Assembly (NCBI GenBank): GCA_035541415.1
Contig: DATKNI010000037.1
Coordinates: 1 to 19,346, forward strand
Origin: JAKAGE01 sp035541415
Lineage (GTDB): Bacteria; Patescibacteriota; Minisyncoccia; UBA6257; 2-01-FULL-56-20
Direction: 5' to 3'
DNA: 19,346 nucleotides
In this document: positions 13,267-19,346 of the stretch, one piece after another
Layout of the letters: the number at the start of each line of letters is the position of its first letter
Numbering within the stretch: the stretch's first letter is position 1
Program-made: the position numbers and the translations under genes
Notes under the pieces: model-generated
What the model was told of the DNA's origin: nothing
The model's database searches: none
The model's input: the letters and a program-made list of their open reading frames with translations, nothing else

Positions 13267-14511
13267 CTATTCGTACCGCAACGCGTCGATGGGGCTTTTT
13301 CGCGCTGCCTGGCGCGCCGGATAGAGTCCGAAAGCGACGCCCGTCGCCGTTGATACGACGACGGCGATGACGACGGCTTGGAGCGGGAATGCAAAGACCC
13401 AGCTGCTCGAGACAAAGCGCGACACAACCACATACGTGAGCGATACGAAGATGGCGCCAACCGTGATCCCGATTACGCCGCCGACGAACGTGAGCATGAC
13501 GGCTTCAACCAAGAATTGCTGAAGAATGTCGCGGTCGGTTGCGCCGACGGCTTTGCGCAAGCCAATCTCGCGCGTTCGCTCAATCACGGAAACAAGCATG
13601 ATGTTCATGATGCCAATACCGCCGACCACGAGCGAGATCGAAGCGATCGCCGTGAGGAAGATGGTGAGAATCGAGGTGATGTTGCCGAGAATGGCGAGGA
13701 CGTCCTGCTGGGTTTGGATCGTAAAATCATCTTTGCTCGGATCGGTTATCCCGTGGTCTTGCTCGAGAACGGCTTTGATGCGGGACGTCACAAAATTGAT
13801 GTTGTAGTCGGGATTTGCTTCGACAAGCACGTACTGGTAATAGTTCACGCCGAGCATTTGGTTTTGGGCAACCGTCACGGGGATGAGGACGAGGTCGTCC
13901 TGGTTTACGCCGCCGGGGCCGATACCCATCGGTTTCAAAACGCCGGCAACCCGATAGCTCGTATTGCCGAGGCGGAACATTTTACCAACGGGTTCGATAT
14001 TTTTGCCAAAAAGCGTTTTTGCAAGATCATTTCCGATCACGGCGACGTGGTTGAACGCGTCCACGTCCTGCTGGGTGAAGGGGTAGCCGTCAACAATCGT
14101 GTAGTTGCGCATCGGAAAGAAATTTGCGGACACGCCTTGATAGGTGGCGGTGAGATTGTTCTCGCCGTAAACGGCGCTCGCCTGGCCATTCACGATCGGC
14201 GCAACGCCGTCGATCGACGGCTCGCGCGAAAGCGCATCCACGTCGTTCGACACGAGAGTTTTGATGATGATGCCTTGCGCCGCGGCGGGTGATTGGAATT
14301 TGCCGTTCGTGCCGCCGGGTATCACAAAGACCAAGTTTGATCCGATGCCTTGAACCTGGTTCAAAATATAATCTTGCGCCGACTGGCCGATCGACATGAG
14401 AATAATAACCGACGCAATGCCGATCACGATGCCGAGCATCGTCAAAAGCGAACGGGTTTTCCCGTGCTTGAGCGTGGCTTTGGCTGATTTGATGGAGTCG
14501 GTCAGTTTCAT
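13267..14511 (-). CDS. MacB/FtsX-type ABC transporter permease
   Basis: The 414-residue permease has the MacB topology. TM1 is at about residues 21-42, followed by a large extracytoplasmic MacB-PCD domain (about 45-275). Three C-terminal TMs (about 280-310, 332-363 and 374-398) form the FtsX domain with the signature VIERTREIGLRKAVGA (309-324). The C-terminus YPARQAARKSPIDALRYE is standard for the family. It is the third gene of a MacA, ATPase, permease operon. The ATG at 14511 follows the ATPase stop by one base (TAACATG), which indicates translational coupling; an in-frame start at 14607 would overlap the ATPase. MacB moves substrates such as peptides or toxins from the outer membrane face by mechanotransmission (family knowledge). 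Confidence 0.9.
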   Translation of the reverse strand: MKLTDSIKSAKATLKHGKTRSLLTMLGIVIGIASVIILMSIGQSAQDYILNQVQGIGSNLVFVIPGGTNGKFQSPAAAQGIIIKTLVSNDVDALSREPSIDGVAPIVNGQASAVYGENNLTATYQGVSANFFPMRNYTIVDGYPFTQQDVDAFNHVAVIGNDLAKTLFGKNIEPVGKMFRLGNTSYRVAGVLKPMGIGPGGVNQDDLVLIPVTVAQNQMLGVNYYQYVLVEANPDYNINFVTSRIKAVLEQDHGITDPSKDDFTIQTQQDVLAILGNITSILTIFLTAIASISLVVGGIGIMNIMLVSVIERTREIGLRKAVGATDRDILQQFLVEAVMLTFVGGVIGITVGAIFVSLTYVVVSRFVSSSWVFAFPLQAVVIAVVVSTATGVAFGLYPARQAARKSPIDALRYE

Positions 14512-14512
14512 G

Positions 14513-15223
14513 TTATTTGAAGAATTCTCCTTCCGAGTGGCGAGGTTTTTTGATGGCCTTATCGCTTTCAACGAGGCCGTCGCGGATCGTAATGATCCGG
14601 TCGGCAAACTCTGCGGTGTAGGTTTCGTGCGTTACGAGGATCACCGTGTGGCCGTCGTCGTGGAGCGAATCGAGGATGCTCATGACCTGCGCGCCCGATT
14701 TGGAATCGAGGTTTCCGGTCGGTTCGTCGGCAAAAATGACGTCGGGCTTATTGACGAGCGCTCGCGCGATTGCGATGCGCTGTTTTTGACCGCCGGACAA
14801 TTTTCCAGTCTCGACATGCAATTTTTCCTCCAGGCCCACGGATTTTACCGCTTCTTCGATTAAGGTGCGTCGTTCGACGGGGGAGACGGTTGAGTAGACG
14901 AGCGGAATCTCCACGTTTTCATAGACCGTGAGGCGCGAAAGAAGATTGAACGCTTGGAAGACGAAGCCCATCTTCTTATTCCGTACATGGGCCAATTCCT
15001 GGTCATTCATATCGTCGATGCTCTTGCCCAGGAATTTATAGGTGCCGCCGGTCGGCCGGTCGAGAAAGCTCAAAATCTGGAGCAAGGTTGACTTGCCCGA
15101 TCCCGAAGGCCCAATAATAGAAACAAAATCTCCTTTATTGATCGTGAAGCTTACGCCCCGCAAAGCCGAAGTGACGGTGCCTTCGTCCTCGTAATCTTTT
15201 TTTAAATTCCGGACGTCGATCAT
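14513..15223 (-). CDS. MacB/LolD-type ABC transporter ATP-binding protein
   Basis: The 236-residue ATPase energises the permease encoded next to it. Motifs are Walker A GPSGSGKST (38-46), Q-loop Gln90 in FVFQAFNLL, signature LSGGQKQR (142-149), Walker B VIFADEPTGNLD (162-173) and switch His199 in VTHE. The lipoprotein/macrolide exporter group is recognised by LSFLDRPTGG and DEPTGNLDSKSG. The start lies one base after the MacA-like stop (TAGCATG), the same coupling seen at the downstream junction. In Escherichia coli MacB the ATPase and permease are one chain; here they are separate, as in many single-membrane bacteria. Confidence 0.92.
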   Translation of the reverse strand: MIDVRNLKKDYEDEGTVTSALRGVSFTINKGDFVSIIGPSGSGKSTLLQILSFLDRPTGGTYKFLGKSIDDMNDQELAHVRNKKMGFVFQAFNLLSRLTVYENVEIPLVYSTVSPVERRTLIEEAVKSVGLEEKLHVETGKLSGGQKQRIAIARALVNKPDVIFADEPTGNLDSKSGAQVMSILDSLHDDGHTVILVTHETYTAEFADRIITIRDGLVESDKAIKKPRHSEGEFFK

Positions 15224-15224
15224 G

Positions 15225-16766
15225 CTACTGCTTGAGGCCGATATTGATCAGTTGTTCTCCTTCGGTTACGCCCGAGGCAATCTCAATGCTGCCGCTTTGG
15301 TCGCTCACGCCCAACGTGACGGGGATCTGCACCGCATTGCCATTCTGCAGGACCTCGACAAAGTTGCCTTGGTCATTCTGCAACACGGCGTATTGCGGAA
15401 CGATAAGCGCATTCTCGTCGGTTTTCGTGTCGATGGTCACGTTGGCCGTGAGTCCGCTCTTCATGTTTGGATTTTTATCGGTGAATGAAATCTTCACTTT
15501 GTAATCAACGACGCCGGAGATGATCGTCTGGGCCGGGTCAACATAAAATATTTTGCCGGGGAATGTTTGCCCCTGGAAAGCGTCGAAGGTCATACTGACC
15601 GGATCGCCGACGGAAATTTTGCCGATGTCGGTTTCGGGAACAAAGGCATCGACTTCGAGGCCGTTATCGGAAATAAGGGATGTCATCACGGCGCCCGGCG
15701 TGGCGATTTGGCCGACTTTTGCGTTTTGCACCGTGACCGTTCCGGAAACTGGGGCGACGAGCGACGCTTGATCGATCTTTACCTGGATGCCTTGCTCGTT
15801 TGCTTGCGCTTGTTCAATTTGCGCCTGCTGTGCTGCGATTTGCTGGGGCGTTGATCCGGCGAGCTTGAGATTGAGCTGGGCTTGGAGCTGCTGGACGGCG
15901 ATCTTTTGCGATGCGATGTCTTGCATCGCCTTTGTTACGTTCGTGCTCGCCGTGTTTGCTTCGTTTGTGGCGGCCGTGATCGCCGTGTTGTACGCCCCGA
16001 GCGTTGAGGTCGAAAGGCCGGCTTCCTGCACGAGCGCGGTGGAAACCGAACTCAAAAATGATTTGATGACGGAAAGGTGATTGAGGGCGCTCGTTATCGC
16101 GTCATCGAGCGTTGATGACGGCGTTACGGCATTTATAGTCGCGAGTTCGCTTTGCCAGGCGTTAAGCGCCGCGCTTGCCGCAACGCGACCGTTCTGCGCG
16201 TTGATCATCGTCTGCGAGGTGTTGACGTTAAAGGTGAGCGCCGGGGTTGATTGTTCGGCGTTCGTAAAGAAAGCTTGAAGCTGGGTGCGCACGGCATCAT
16301 TTGCGTTTGCGTATGCCGCGGCGAGCACGTTGTTCACGTTGCCATAATCGTTCGCAAGCGTTTGTTCGCCGCCCGCAAGCGCCGCTTGGGATGCTTCGAT
16401 GTCGGCTGCTTGCGCGCCAGCCTGGAGATTGGCGAGAGTCGCTTGCTGGGCGTCCACGCTTGCCCGGGCCTGGGCGAGCTGGGCCTGGAGGTCGCTTGTA
16501 TTGAGGCGGGCAATGACGTCGCCCTGATTCACGTGGTCGCCGACATTTTTATTGACGACTGCAACGGTGCCGCCGTTTTGGAATGCGAGGTCAAGGCTGG
16601 TTTCCGGCGTGGTGTTGCCGGTTACCGTGACCGATTCCGTAATTGAGCCCCGGGTGACGGTGATGAGCTGATAGGGATTCCTGGAGTTGCGGGCAATAAT
16701 AATCCAAATGATGCCGATAGCGAGAACGGCGGCGACAGCGGACCAGATGATTCGTTTGCGGGTCAT
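15225..16766 (-). CDS. MacA-like membrane fusion protein with very long coiled-coil hairpin
   Basis: The 513-residue protein has one N-terminal TM (about 6-25) and no lipobox. Two half-lipoyl segments (about 62-92 NGGTVAVVNKNVGDHVNQGD and 336-365 LVAPVSGTVTVQNAKVGQIATPG) flank an alpha-hairpin insertion. Beta-barrel and membrane-proximal domains follow (370-513; LEVDAFVPETDIGKISVGD, GLTANVTI, ALIVPQYAV). The insertion covers about residues 93-335, some 240 residues rich in Ala, Gln, Asn and Thr. That makes the protein far longer than the about 370-residue MacA of Escherichia coli. It should couple the ABC pump to substrate outside the membrane. No TolC-like gene is seen, as expected if the cell has no outer membrane. 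First gene of the operon. Confidence 0.88.
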   Translation of the reverse strand: MTRKRIIWSAVAAVLAIGIIWIIIARNSRNPYQLITVTRGSITESVTVTGNTTPETSLDLAFQNGGTVAVVNKNVGDHVNQGDVIARLNTSDLQAQLAQARASVDAQQATLANLQAGAQAADIEASQAALAGGEQTLANDYGNVNNVLAAAYANANDAVRTQLQAFFTNAEQSTPALTFNVNTSQTMINAQNGRVAASAALNAWQSELATINAVTPSSTLDDAITSALNHLSVIKSFLSSVSTALVQEAGLSTSTLGAYNTAITAATNEANTASTNVTKAMQDIASQKIAVQQLQAQLNLKLAGSTPQQIAAQQAQIEQAQANEQGIQVKIDQASLVAPVSGTVTVQNAKVGQIATPGAVMTSLISDNGLEVDAFVPETDIGKISVGDPVSMTFDAFQGQTFPGKIFYVDPAQTIISGVVDYKVKISFTDKNPNMKSGLTANVTIDTKTDENALIVPQYAVLQNDQGNFVEVLQNGNAVQIPVTLGVSDQSGSIEIASGVTEGEQLINIGLKQ

Positions 16767-16801
16767 GGTAGATGGTAATACTGATATGGGCTTCTCGTAT
16801 T

Positions 16802-16807
16802 ATTATA
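16802..16807 (-). promoter_or_regulatory. -10 element of the MacA-like export operon
   Basis: On the minus strand TATAAT (16807-16802) lies 35 bases before the ATG at 16766, giving a leader of about 28 bases without a Shine-Dalgarno sequence. A weaker TATTAC ends eight bases before the ATG and would give a leaderless alternative. Confidence 0.5.
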
Positions 16808-16822
16808 CACCGTGCGCGGTGT
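16807..16822. promoter_or_regulatory. Inverted repeat in the MacA promoter
   Basis: ACACCG (16807-16812) and CGGTGT (16817-16822) form a perfect 6-bp inverted repeat around TGCG. It abuts the -10 and fills part of the -35/-10 spacer on the minus strand, the right place for a repressor or MerR-type activator. Confidence 0.4.
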
Positions 16823-16843
16823 TTTATTATCCACAGAATGCGC

Positions 16844-16871
16844 TTGACGACGGATAAAAGCGGGGTAAACT
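16844..16871 (+). promoter_or_regulatory. Promoter of the DrrAB-like exporter
   Basis: -35 TTGACG (16844-16849, 5 of 6) and -10 TAAACT (16866-16871, 4 of 6) are separated by 16 bases. The predicted start near 16878 lies inside the large dyad and gives a leader of about 28 bases with no Shine-Dalgarno sequence. TATATT (16892-16897), eight bases before the ATG, is a leaderless alternative. Confidence 0.5.
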
Positions 16872-16902
16872 AGTTAAGGATATTAATTAAGTATATTAAC
16901 TA
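16871..16902. promoter_or_regulatory. 32-bp dyad operator before the DrrAB-like exporter
   Basis: TAGTTAA (16871-16877), the palindrome TTAATTAA (16883-16890) and TTAACTA (16896-16902) are arranged with exact symmetry about 16886.5, with 5-base gaps on each side. It covers the predicted transcription start and reaches within three bases of the ATG. The shape suits a dimeric or tetrameric repressor such as MarR, PadR or TetR type, but no regulator gene is in the window. Confidence 0.6.
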
Positions 16903-16905
16903 TTT

Positions 16906-17709
16906 ATGGATTCTATCATATCGGTAGCGAACCTTGTCAAGAGGTTTGGCGAATTCACGGCGGTGAATGACATATCGTTCGACGTAAAGCCGGGCGAAAT
17001 TTTTGCATTTCTCGGCCCGAACGGGGCGGGGAAGTCGACGACGATTAAAATGCTCACCACCTTGCTCCAGCCGACGAGCGGCACCCTTGTGCTCAACGGG
17101 CACAATCCCGTCACCGACCCGAGCGCCGTCAGGAAATCGTTCGGCATTGTTTTCCAGGATCCGAGCCTCGATGACGAACTCACCGCATGGGAAAACATGG
17201 AGTTCCACGGGGTAATTTACGGCGTCGAAAAAAGCTTGCGGCGGGAACGGATCAGCCAACTGCTCAAATTCGTCGACCTCGAAGACCGCAAAAACAGCCT
17301 CGTCAAGGAATTTTCCGGCGGCATGCGCCGGCGTTTGGAGATCGCGCGCGGCCTTCTGCACCACCCCAAAGTGATCTTTCTTGACGAACCGACGCTCGGC
17401 CTCGATCCGCAGACGCGCAACCACATGTGGAGCTATCTCCAGGAATTGAACAAATCGGAAGGGATTACGGTTTTCTTCTCGACGCACTACATGGAAGAAG
17501 CCGACCGCGTTGCCCAGCGGATTGCGATCATCGATCACGGCAAGATCGTTGCGTCAGGCACGTCCGCCGAGCTCAAGGCGCAAACCAAAAAAGAAACGCT
17601 GGAAGACGCCTTTCTCGAACTTACCGGCCATGAAATCCGAGACGAAGACGCGGGGTCGATTGATAAAATGCGCCGCATGGGCCGCATGTGGCGGGGCGGA
17701 CGGCGATAA
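16906..17709 (+). CDS. DrrA-like ABC transporter ATP-binding protein
   Basis: The 267-residue ATPase is of the daunorubicin-resistance/ABC-2 group. Motifs are Walker A GPNGAGKST (37-45), Q-loop Gln84 in IVFQDPSLDDELTAWENM, signature FSGGMRRR (136-143), Walker B VIFLDEPTLGLDP (156-168) and switch His194 in STHYMEEADR. The C-terminus LEDAFLELTGHEIRDE is typical of DrrA. The last 20 residues are rich in Arg, Gly and Met, with repeated RRMGRM/RM patterns, and look like a lineage-specific tail. It should power the permease encoded 11 bases downstream. It is divergent from the MacAB-like operon. Confidence 0.92.
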   Translation: MDSIISVANLVKRFGEFTAVNDISFDVKPGEIFAFLGPNGAGKSTTIKMLTTLLQPTSGTLVLNGHNPVTDPSAVRKSFGIVFQDPSLDDELTAWENMEFHGVIYGVEKSLRRERISQLLKFVDLEDRKNSLVKEFSGGMRRRLEIARGLLHHPKVIFLDEPTLGLDPQTRNHMWSYLQELNKSEGITVFFSTHYMEEADRVAQRIAIIDHGKIVASGTSAELKAQTKKETLEDAFLELTGHEIRDEDAGSIDKMRRMGRMWRGGRR

Positions 17710-17720
17710 CAACCACGATC

Positions 17721-18467
17721 ATGAAAACTATTTACATTCTTTGGCTGCGCGCACTCAAACGATACATTCGTTCCCGATCCCGCATCGTGGGATCGCTTGG
17801 CCAGCCGATTCTCTTCTTGCTTGCGCTTGGTTACGGCCTTGGCTCCGTATTCCAGCAGGCGGGGCAGGGGAATTACTTTAACTTTCTCGCGCCGGGCATC
17901 ATCGGCATGAGCATCATTTTTACCGCGATCTTTTCGGGAATCGAGCTTATCTGGGATCGCCAATTCGGATTCCTCAAAGAGACGCTCGTTGCTCCGGTTT
18001 CGCGCGTAAACATCATGATCGGCCGCACGCTCGGCGGCGCGACCGTCGCAACACTCCAAGGGCTCATCGTCTTCATCATTACGCTTTTCTTTGGGTTCCG
18101 GCCGTACAGCTGGGGATATGTTCCGCTGCTTATTTTGTTCATGCTGCTCGTCGCGACGCTTTTCACGGCTCTCGGCACCATGGTGGCGTCGCTCCTTGAG
18201 GACATGCAAGGCTTCCAGCTCATCATGAACTTCCTCGTGATGCCGCTCTTTTTCCTTTCGGGATCGCTTTTTCCGCTGAACGGCTTGCCGGCAGTGCTTG
18301 GCGCCATCGTAAAATTTGATCCGCTTTCGTACGGTATCGATGCCTTCCGTTGGGCGCTTCTTAATATGTCCAATTTCGGTCCCGGCGTCGATTTTGCCGT
18401 CCTCGCCACGGTCACCATCGTTTTCGTCGGACTCGGCAGCTATTTCTTCTCGAAGATCCAGGTATAA
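17721..18467 (+). CDS. DrrB-like ABC-2 transporter permease
   Basis: The 248-residue permease has about six hydrophobic segments and the ABC-2 phrases SLGQPILFLLALGYGLG, FLAPGIIGMSIIFTAIFSGI, DRQFGFLKETLVAPVSRV, FLVMPLFFLSGSLFPLNGLP and FDPLSYGIDAFRW. Paired with the upstream ATPase, it should export a hydrophobic drug or metabolite, or a lipid or polymer. The start at 17721 (MKTIYILWLRALKRY) is preferred over an in-frame start at 17688 that overlaps the ATPase. The last four codons and stop are duplicated in tandem just downstream (18468-18482). Confidence 0.9.
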   Translation: MKTIYILWLRALKRYIRSRSRIVGSLGQPILFLLALGYGLGSVFQQAGQGNYFNFLAPGIIGMSIIFTAIFSGIELIWDRQFGFLKETLVAPVSRVNIMIGRTLGGATVATLQGLIVFIITLFFGFRPYSWGYVPLLILFMLLVATLFTALGTMVASLLEDMQGFQLIMNFLVMPLFFLSGSLFPLNGLPAVLGAIVKFDPLSYGIDAFRWALLNMSNFGPGVDFAVLATVTIVFVGLGSYFFSKIQV

Positions 18468-18482
18468 AAGATCCAGGTATAA
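18453..18482 (+). repeat. 15-bp tandem duplication including the permease stop codon
   Basis: AAGATCCAGGTATAA occurs twice back to back (18453-18467 and 18468-18482). The unit is in frame and encodes Lys-Ile-Gln-Val-stop, so the gene has a second identical end after its stop. It directly adjoins the U-tract of the opposing terminator. Confidence 0.95.
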
Positions 18483-18518
18483 AAACCGGCCGATCGCTAT
18501 ATTACAGCAACCAGCCGG
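18481..18518 (-). terminator. Intrinsic terminator overlapping the end of the His-rich membrane protein gene
   Basis: On the minus strand, 18518-18506 pairs with 18498-18486 in a 13-bp stem around the loop GTAATAT, followed by TTTTT (18485-18481). The TAA stop codon lies in the loop. Three pairs (18491/18513, 18493/18511, 18495/18509) are G-U wobbles on the minus-strand RNA but mismatches on the + strand, so the fold is specific to the minus-strand transcript. Confidence 0.8.
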
Positions 18519-18948
18519 ATGGCAATAGTTTTCCGTGGAGGGTTGAGATGAGCACGTGGCCCGTCACGATTGTCGTGAGAAGCGCCGCAACGCTCGGATA
18601 CGTAAAAAAGCGGTGCAGACGCGGATGTCCTTTTCCATTCAAGTAAAGGCTAAGGGTGAGAAATACTGCCGCGGGACTTACGCCGCATGTCATATGGATG
18701 AAATACAGATGCCCGTGGTGATTCAGTTCTGGGACAAAAAACATTCTCGCCGTTTCGATTCCCACAAAAAGAAATCCGACGGCGAAAAGCAATGTGCCGA
18801 TTGAATGGCGATGTTGATCGAGCGCATCCCAATTTTTTTGCGGCACGACGCGCGATGCACGCCCCCAGAGAACCGTCTGTATGAGGGAATAGGCGATTAC
18901 GGCCTCCCAGAAATAGGCGTAGAGCTTGAATACGTCGGTTACATTCAC
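18502..18948 (-). CDS. His-rich four-TM membrane protein, unknown function
   Basis: With a GTG start at 18948 the protein has 148 residues. About four hydrophobic segments lie near residues 10-28, 50-72, 86-104 and 117-136. Histidines are numerous: H46, H48, H77, H78, H80, H85, H108, H112, H131 and H138. Several lie near segment ends, which could suggest heme or metal binding, but I recognise no family. GGGAGG lies four bases before the GTG, which favours that start over the TTG at 18960, since the TTG overlaps the Shine-Dalgarno sequence. The 3' end is built into a terminator hairpin. It converges with the DrrAB-like genes and is divergent from the gene at 19022. Confidence 0.65.
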   Translation of the reverse strand: MNVTDVFKLYAYFWEAVIAYSLIQTVLWGRASRVVPQKNWDALDQHRHSIGTLLFAVGFLFVGIETARMFFVPELNHHGHLYFIHMTCGVSPAAVFLTLSLYLNGKGHPRLHRFFTYPSVAALLTTIVTGHVLISTLHGKLLPSGWLL

Positions 18949-18987
18949 GGAACCTCCCAAAAAGCTGACCTCAGCCTATCATGCCGG

Positions 18988-19015
18988 TTGCGAACAATCA
19001 ATTGCGCTCTATAAT
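18988..19015 (+). promoter_or_regulatory. Promoter of the last gene (leaderless)
   Basis: -35-like TTGCGA (18988-18993) is followed by 16 bases and a perfect TATAAT (19010-19015), then six bases (GAAGCT) and the ATG at 19022. There is no Shine-Dalgarno sequence. Confidence 0.7.
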
Positions 19016-19021
19016 GAAGCT

Positions 19022-19346
19022 ATGGCAAAAGTCCAATGGAATAAAGTGACGTGGTACTCCAAGCTGATCGCGCTCGTCATTTTTGTCATCTTTCCGTTCG
19101 TCGGATTTTTCTGGGGCGTGCACTTCGGCCAACTCATAGAAATCGCAAAGCAAGCCAAACAGGCGGGAGCGAATACGTCATACACACCGCCGATTCCGGA
19201 ATACTACACAAACCCTTCCGAATGGCAGGCTGATCGCAATAACGCGGGCGGCTACAGCATTCTGTATCCCATTGATTTCCAAGCGACTTATAGCTATTCG
19301 CCGTCGCCCACGACCAACTGGAGTCTTCGTTCAGCGGGAGAGCCGG
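19022..19346 (+). CDS. One-TM extracytoplasmic protein, unknown function (partial, runs off the window)
   Basis: The frame is open from the ATG at 19022 to the end of the window (108 codons, no stop). After a short basic N-terminus (MAKVQWNKVTWYSK) a TM helix covers about residues 13-33 (LIALVIFVIFPFVGFFWGV). A charged/Gln-rich stretch and a Pro/Tyr-rich segment follow (YTPPIPEYYTNPSEWQ), then the start of a soluble domain with GGYSILYPIDFQATYSYSP. This is a typical N-anchored extracellular protein; I do not recognise the family. The start is supported by the TATAAT six bases upstream. Confidence 0.75.
   Translation, partial: MAKVQWNKVTWYSKLIALVIFVIFPFVGFFWGVHFGQLIEIAKQAKQAGANTSYTPPIPEYYTNPSEWQADRNNAGGYSILYPIDFQATYSYSPSPTTNWSLRSAGEP

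Noticed and set aside
13378..14292. 304-codon open frame on the + strand
   Set aside because: It is antisense to the well-supported MacB permease; its composition (His/Asp/Arg-rich, no domain) is that of a GC-rich shadow frame.
1..19346. CRISPR array, insertion sequence or prophage
   Set aside because: No regularly spaced repeats, transposase, integrase or phage structural genes are visible; the only repeats are short hairpins and one 15-bp tandem duplication.
1..19346. Alternative genetic code (UGA as glycine)
   Set aside because: UGA ends the triple-HTH gene at 8208-8210 just before a terminator, and no supported gene has an in-frame UGA.

Overview
The window looks like chromosomal DNA from a Candidate Phyla Radiation (Patescibacteria) bacterium, most likely Parcubacteria-like. 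This is inferred from gene content and style: a compact layout, a short RecO, a pilin of the type these genomes carry, a DUF763 protein, single-chain glycyl-tRNA synthetase, and several one-TM-anchored surface proteins. No lineage marker was tested. UGA ends at least one gene here (the HTH protein ending at 8210), so the UGA-to-glycine code of Gracilibacteria/SR1 is not in use.

Layout. 1-294 is gene-free and holds a GC-rich foldback bounded by tRNA T-arm-like sequences in opposite orientations. 295-504 (-) is a small two-TM protein. 635-1879 (+) is a type IV pilin-like protein fused to a LamG-like lectin domain. 1933-2439 (-) is a two-TM protein with a probable cytosolic winged helix. 2554-3045 (+) is recO and 3068-4951 (+) is a large one-TM surface protein with repeated DUF11-like domains. 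4968-7624 (+) carries glycyl-tRNA synthetase and murA. 7683-8210 (+) is a protein made of three LuxR/GerE-like helix-turn-helix modules. 8285-11961 (+) is a housekeeping run: mreB, holB, frr, rseP. 12031-13227 (+) is a DUF763 protein. 13267-16766 (-) is a MacA / ATPase / MacB-permease export operon with one-base gene junctions. Divergent from it, 16906-18467 (+) is a DrrAB-like ABC exporter. 18502-18948 (-) is a His-rich membrane protein, and a one-TM protein starts at 19022 (+) and runs off the window.

The main pattern is in gene starts. At least eight genes (pilin, recO, murA, mreB, holB, rseP, DUF763 and the last gene) have a TATAAT-like -10 hexamer ending only 6-7 bases before the ATG and no Shine-Dalgarno sequence, which predicts leaderless mRNAs. 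Four small accessory or regulatory genes (starts at 504-, 2439-, 7683+ and about 18948-) instead have clear GGAG/GGGAGG Shine-Dalgarno sequences. Two of these also have ordinary -35/-10 promoters at normal distance, and three are followed by strong intrinsic terminators with U-tracts. The window therefore seems to hold two classes of expression unit.

Biology. murA and mreB point to a peptidoglycan-walled cell with MreB-guided shape. MurA has Asp in place of the catalytic Cys, which predicts intrinsic fosfomycin resistance. The pilin-LamG fusion and the DUF11-like protein are candidates for contact with a host or partner cell. The two divergent ABC exporters share a 139-bp control region with two palindromes and look like a regulated drug or peptide export locus. 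Everything is read by eye; no database or folding program was used.
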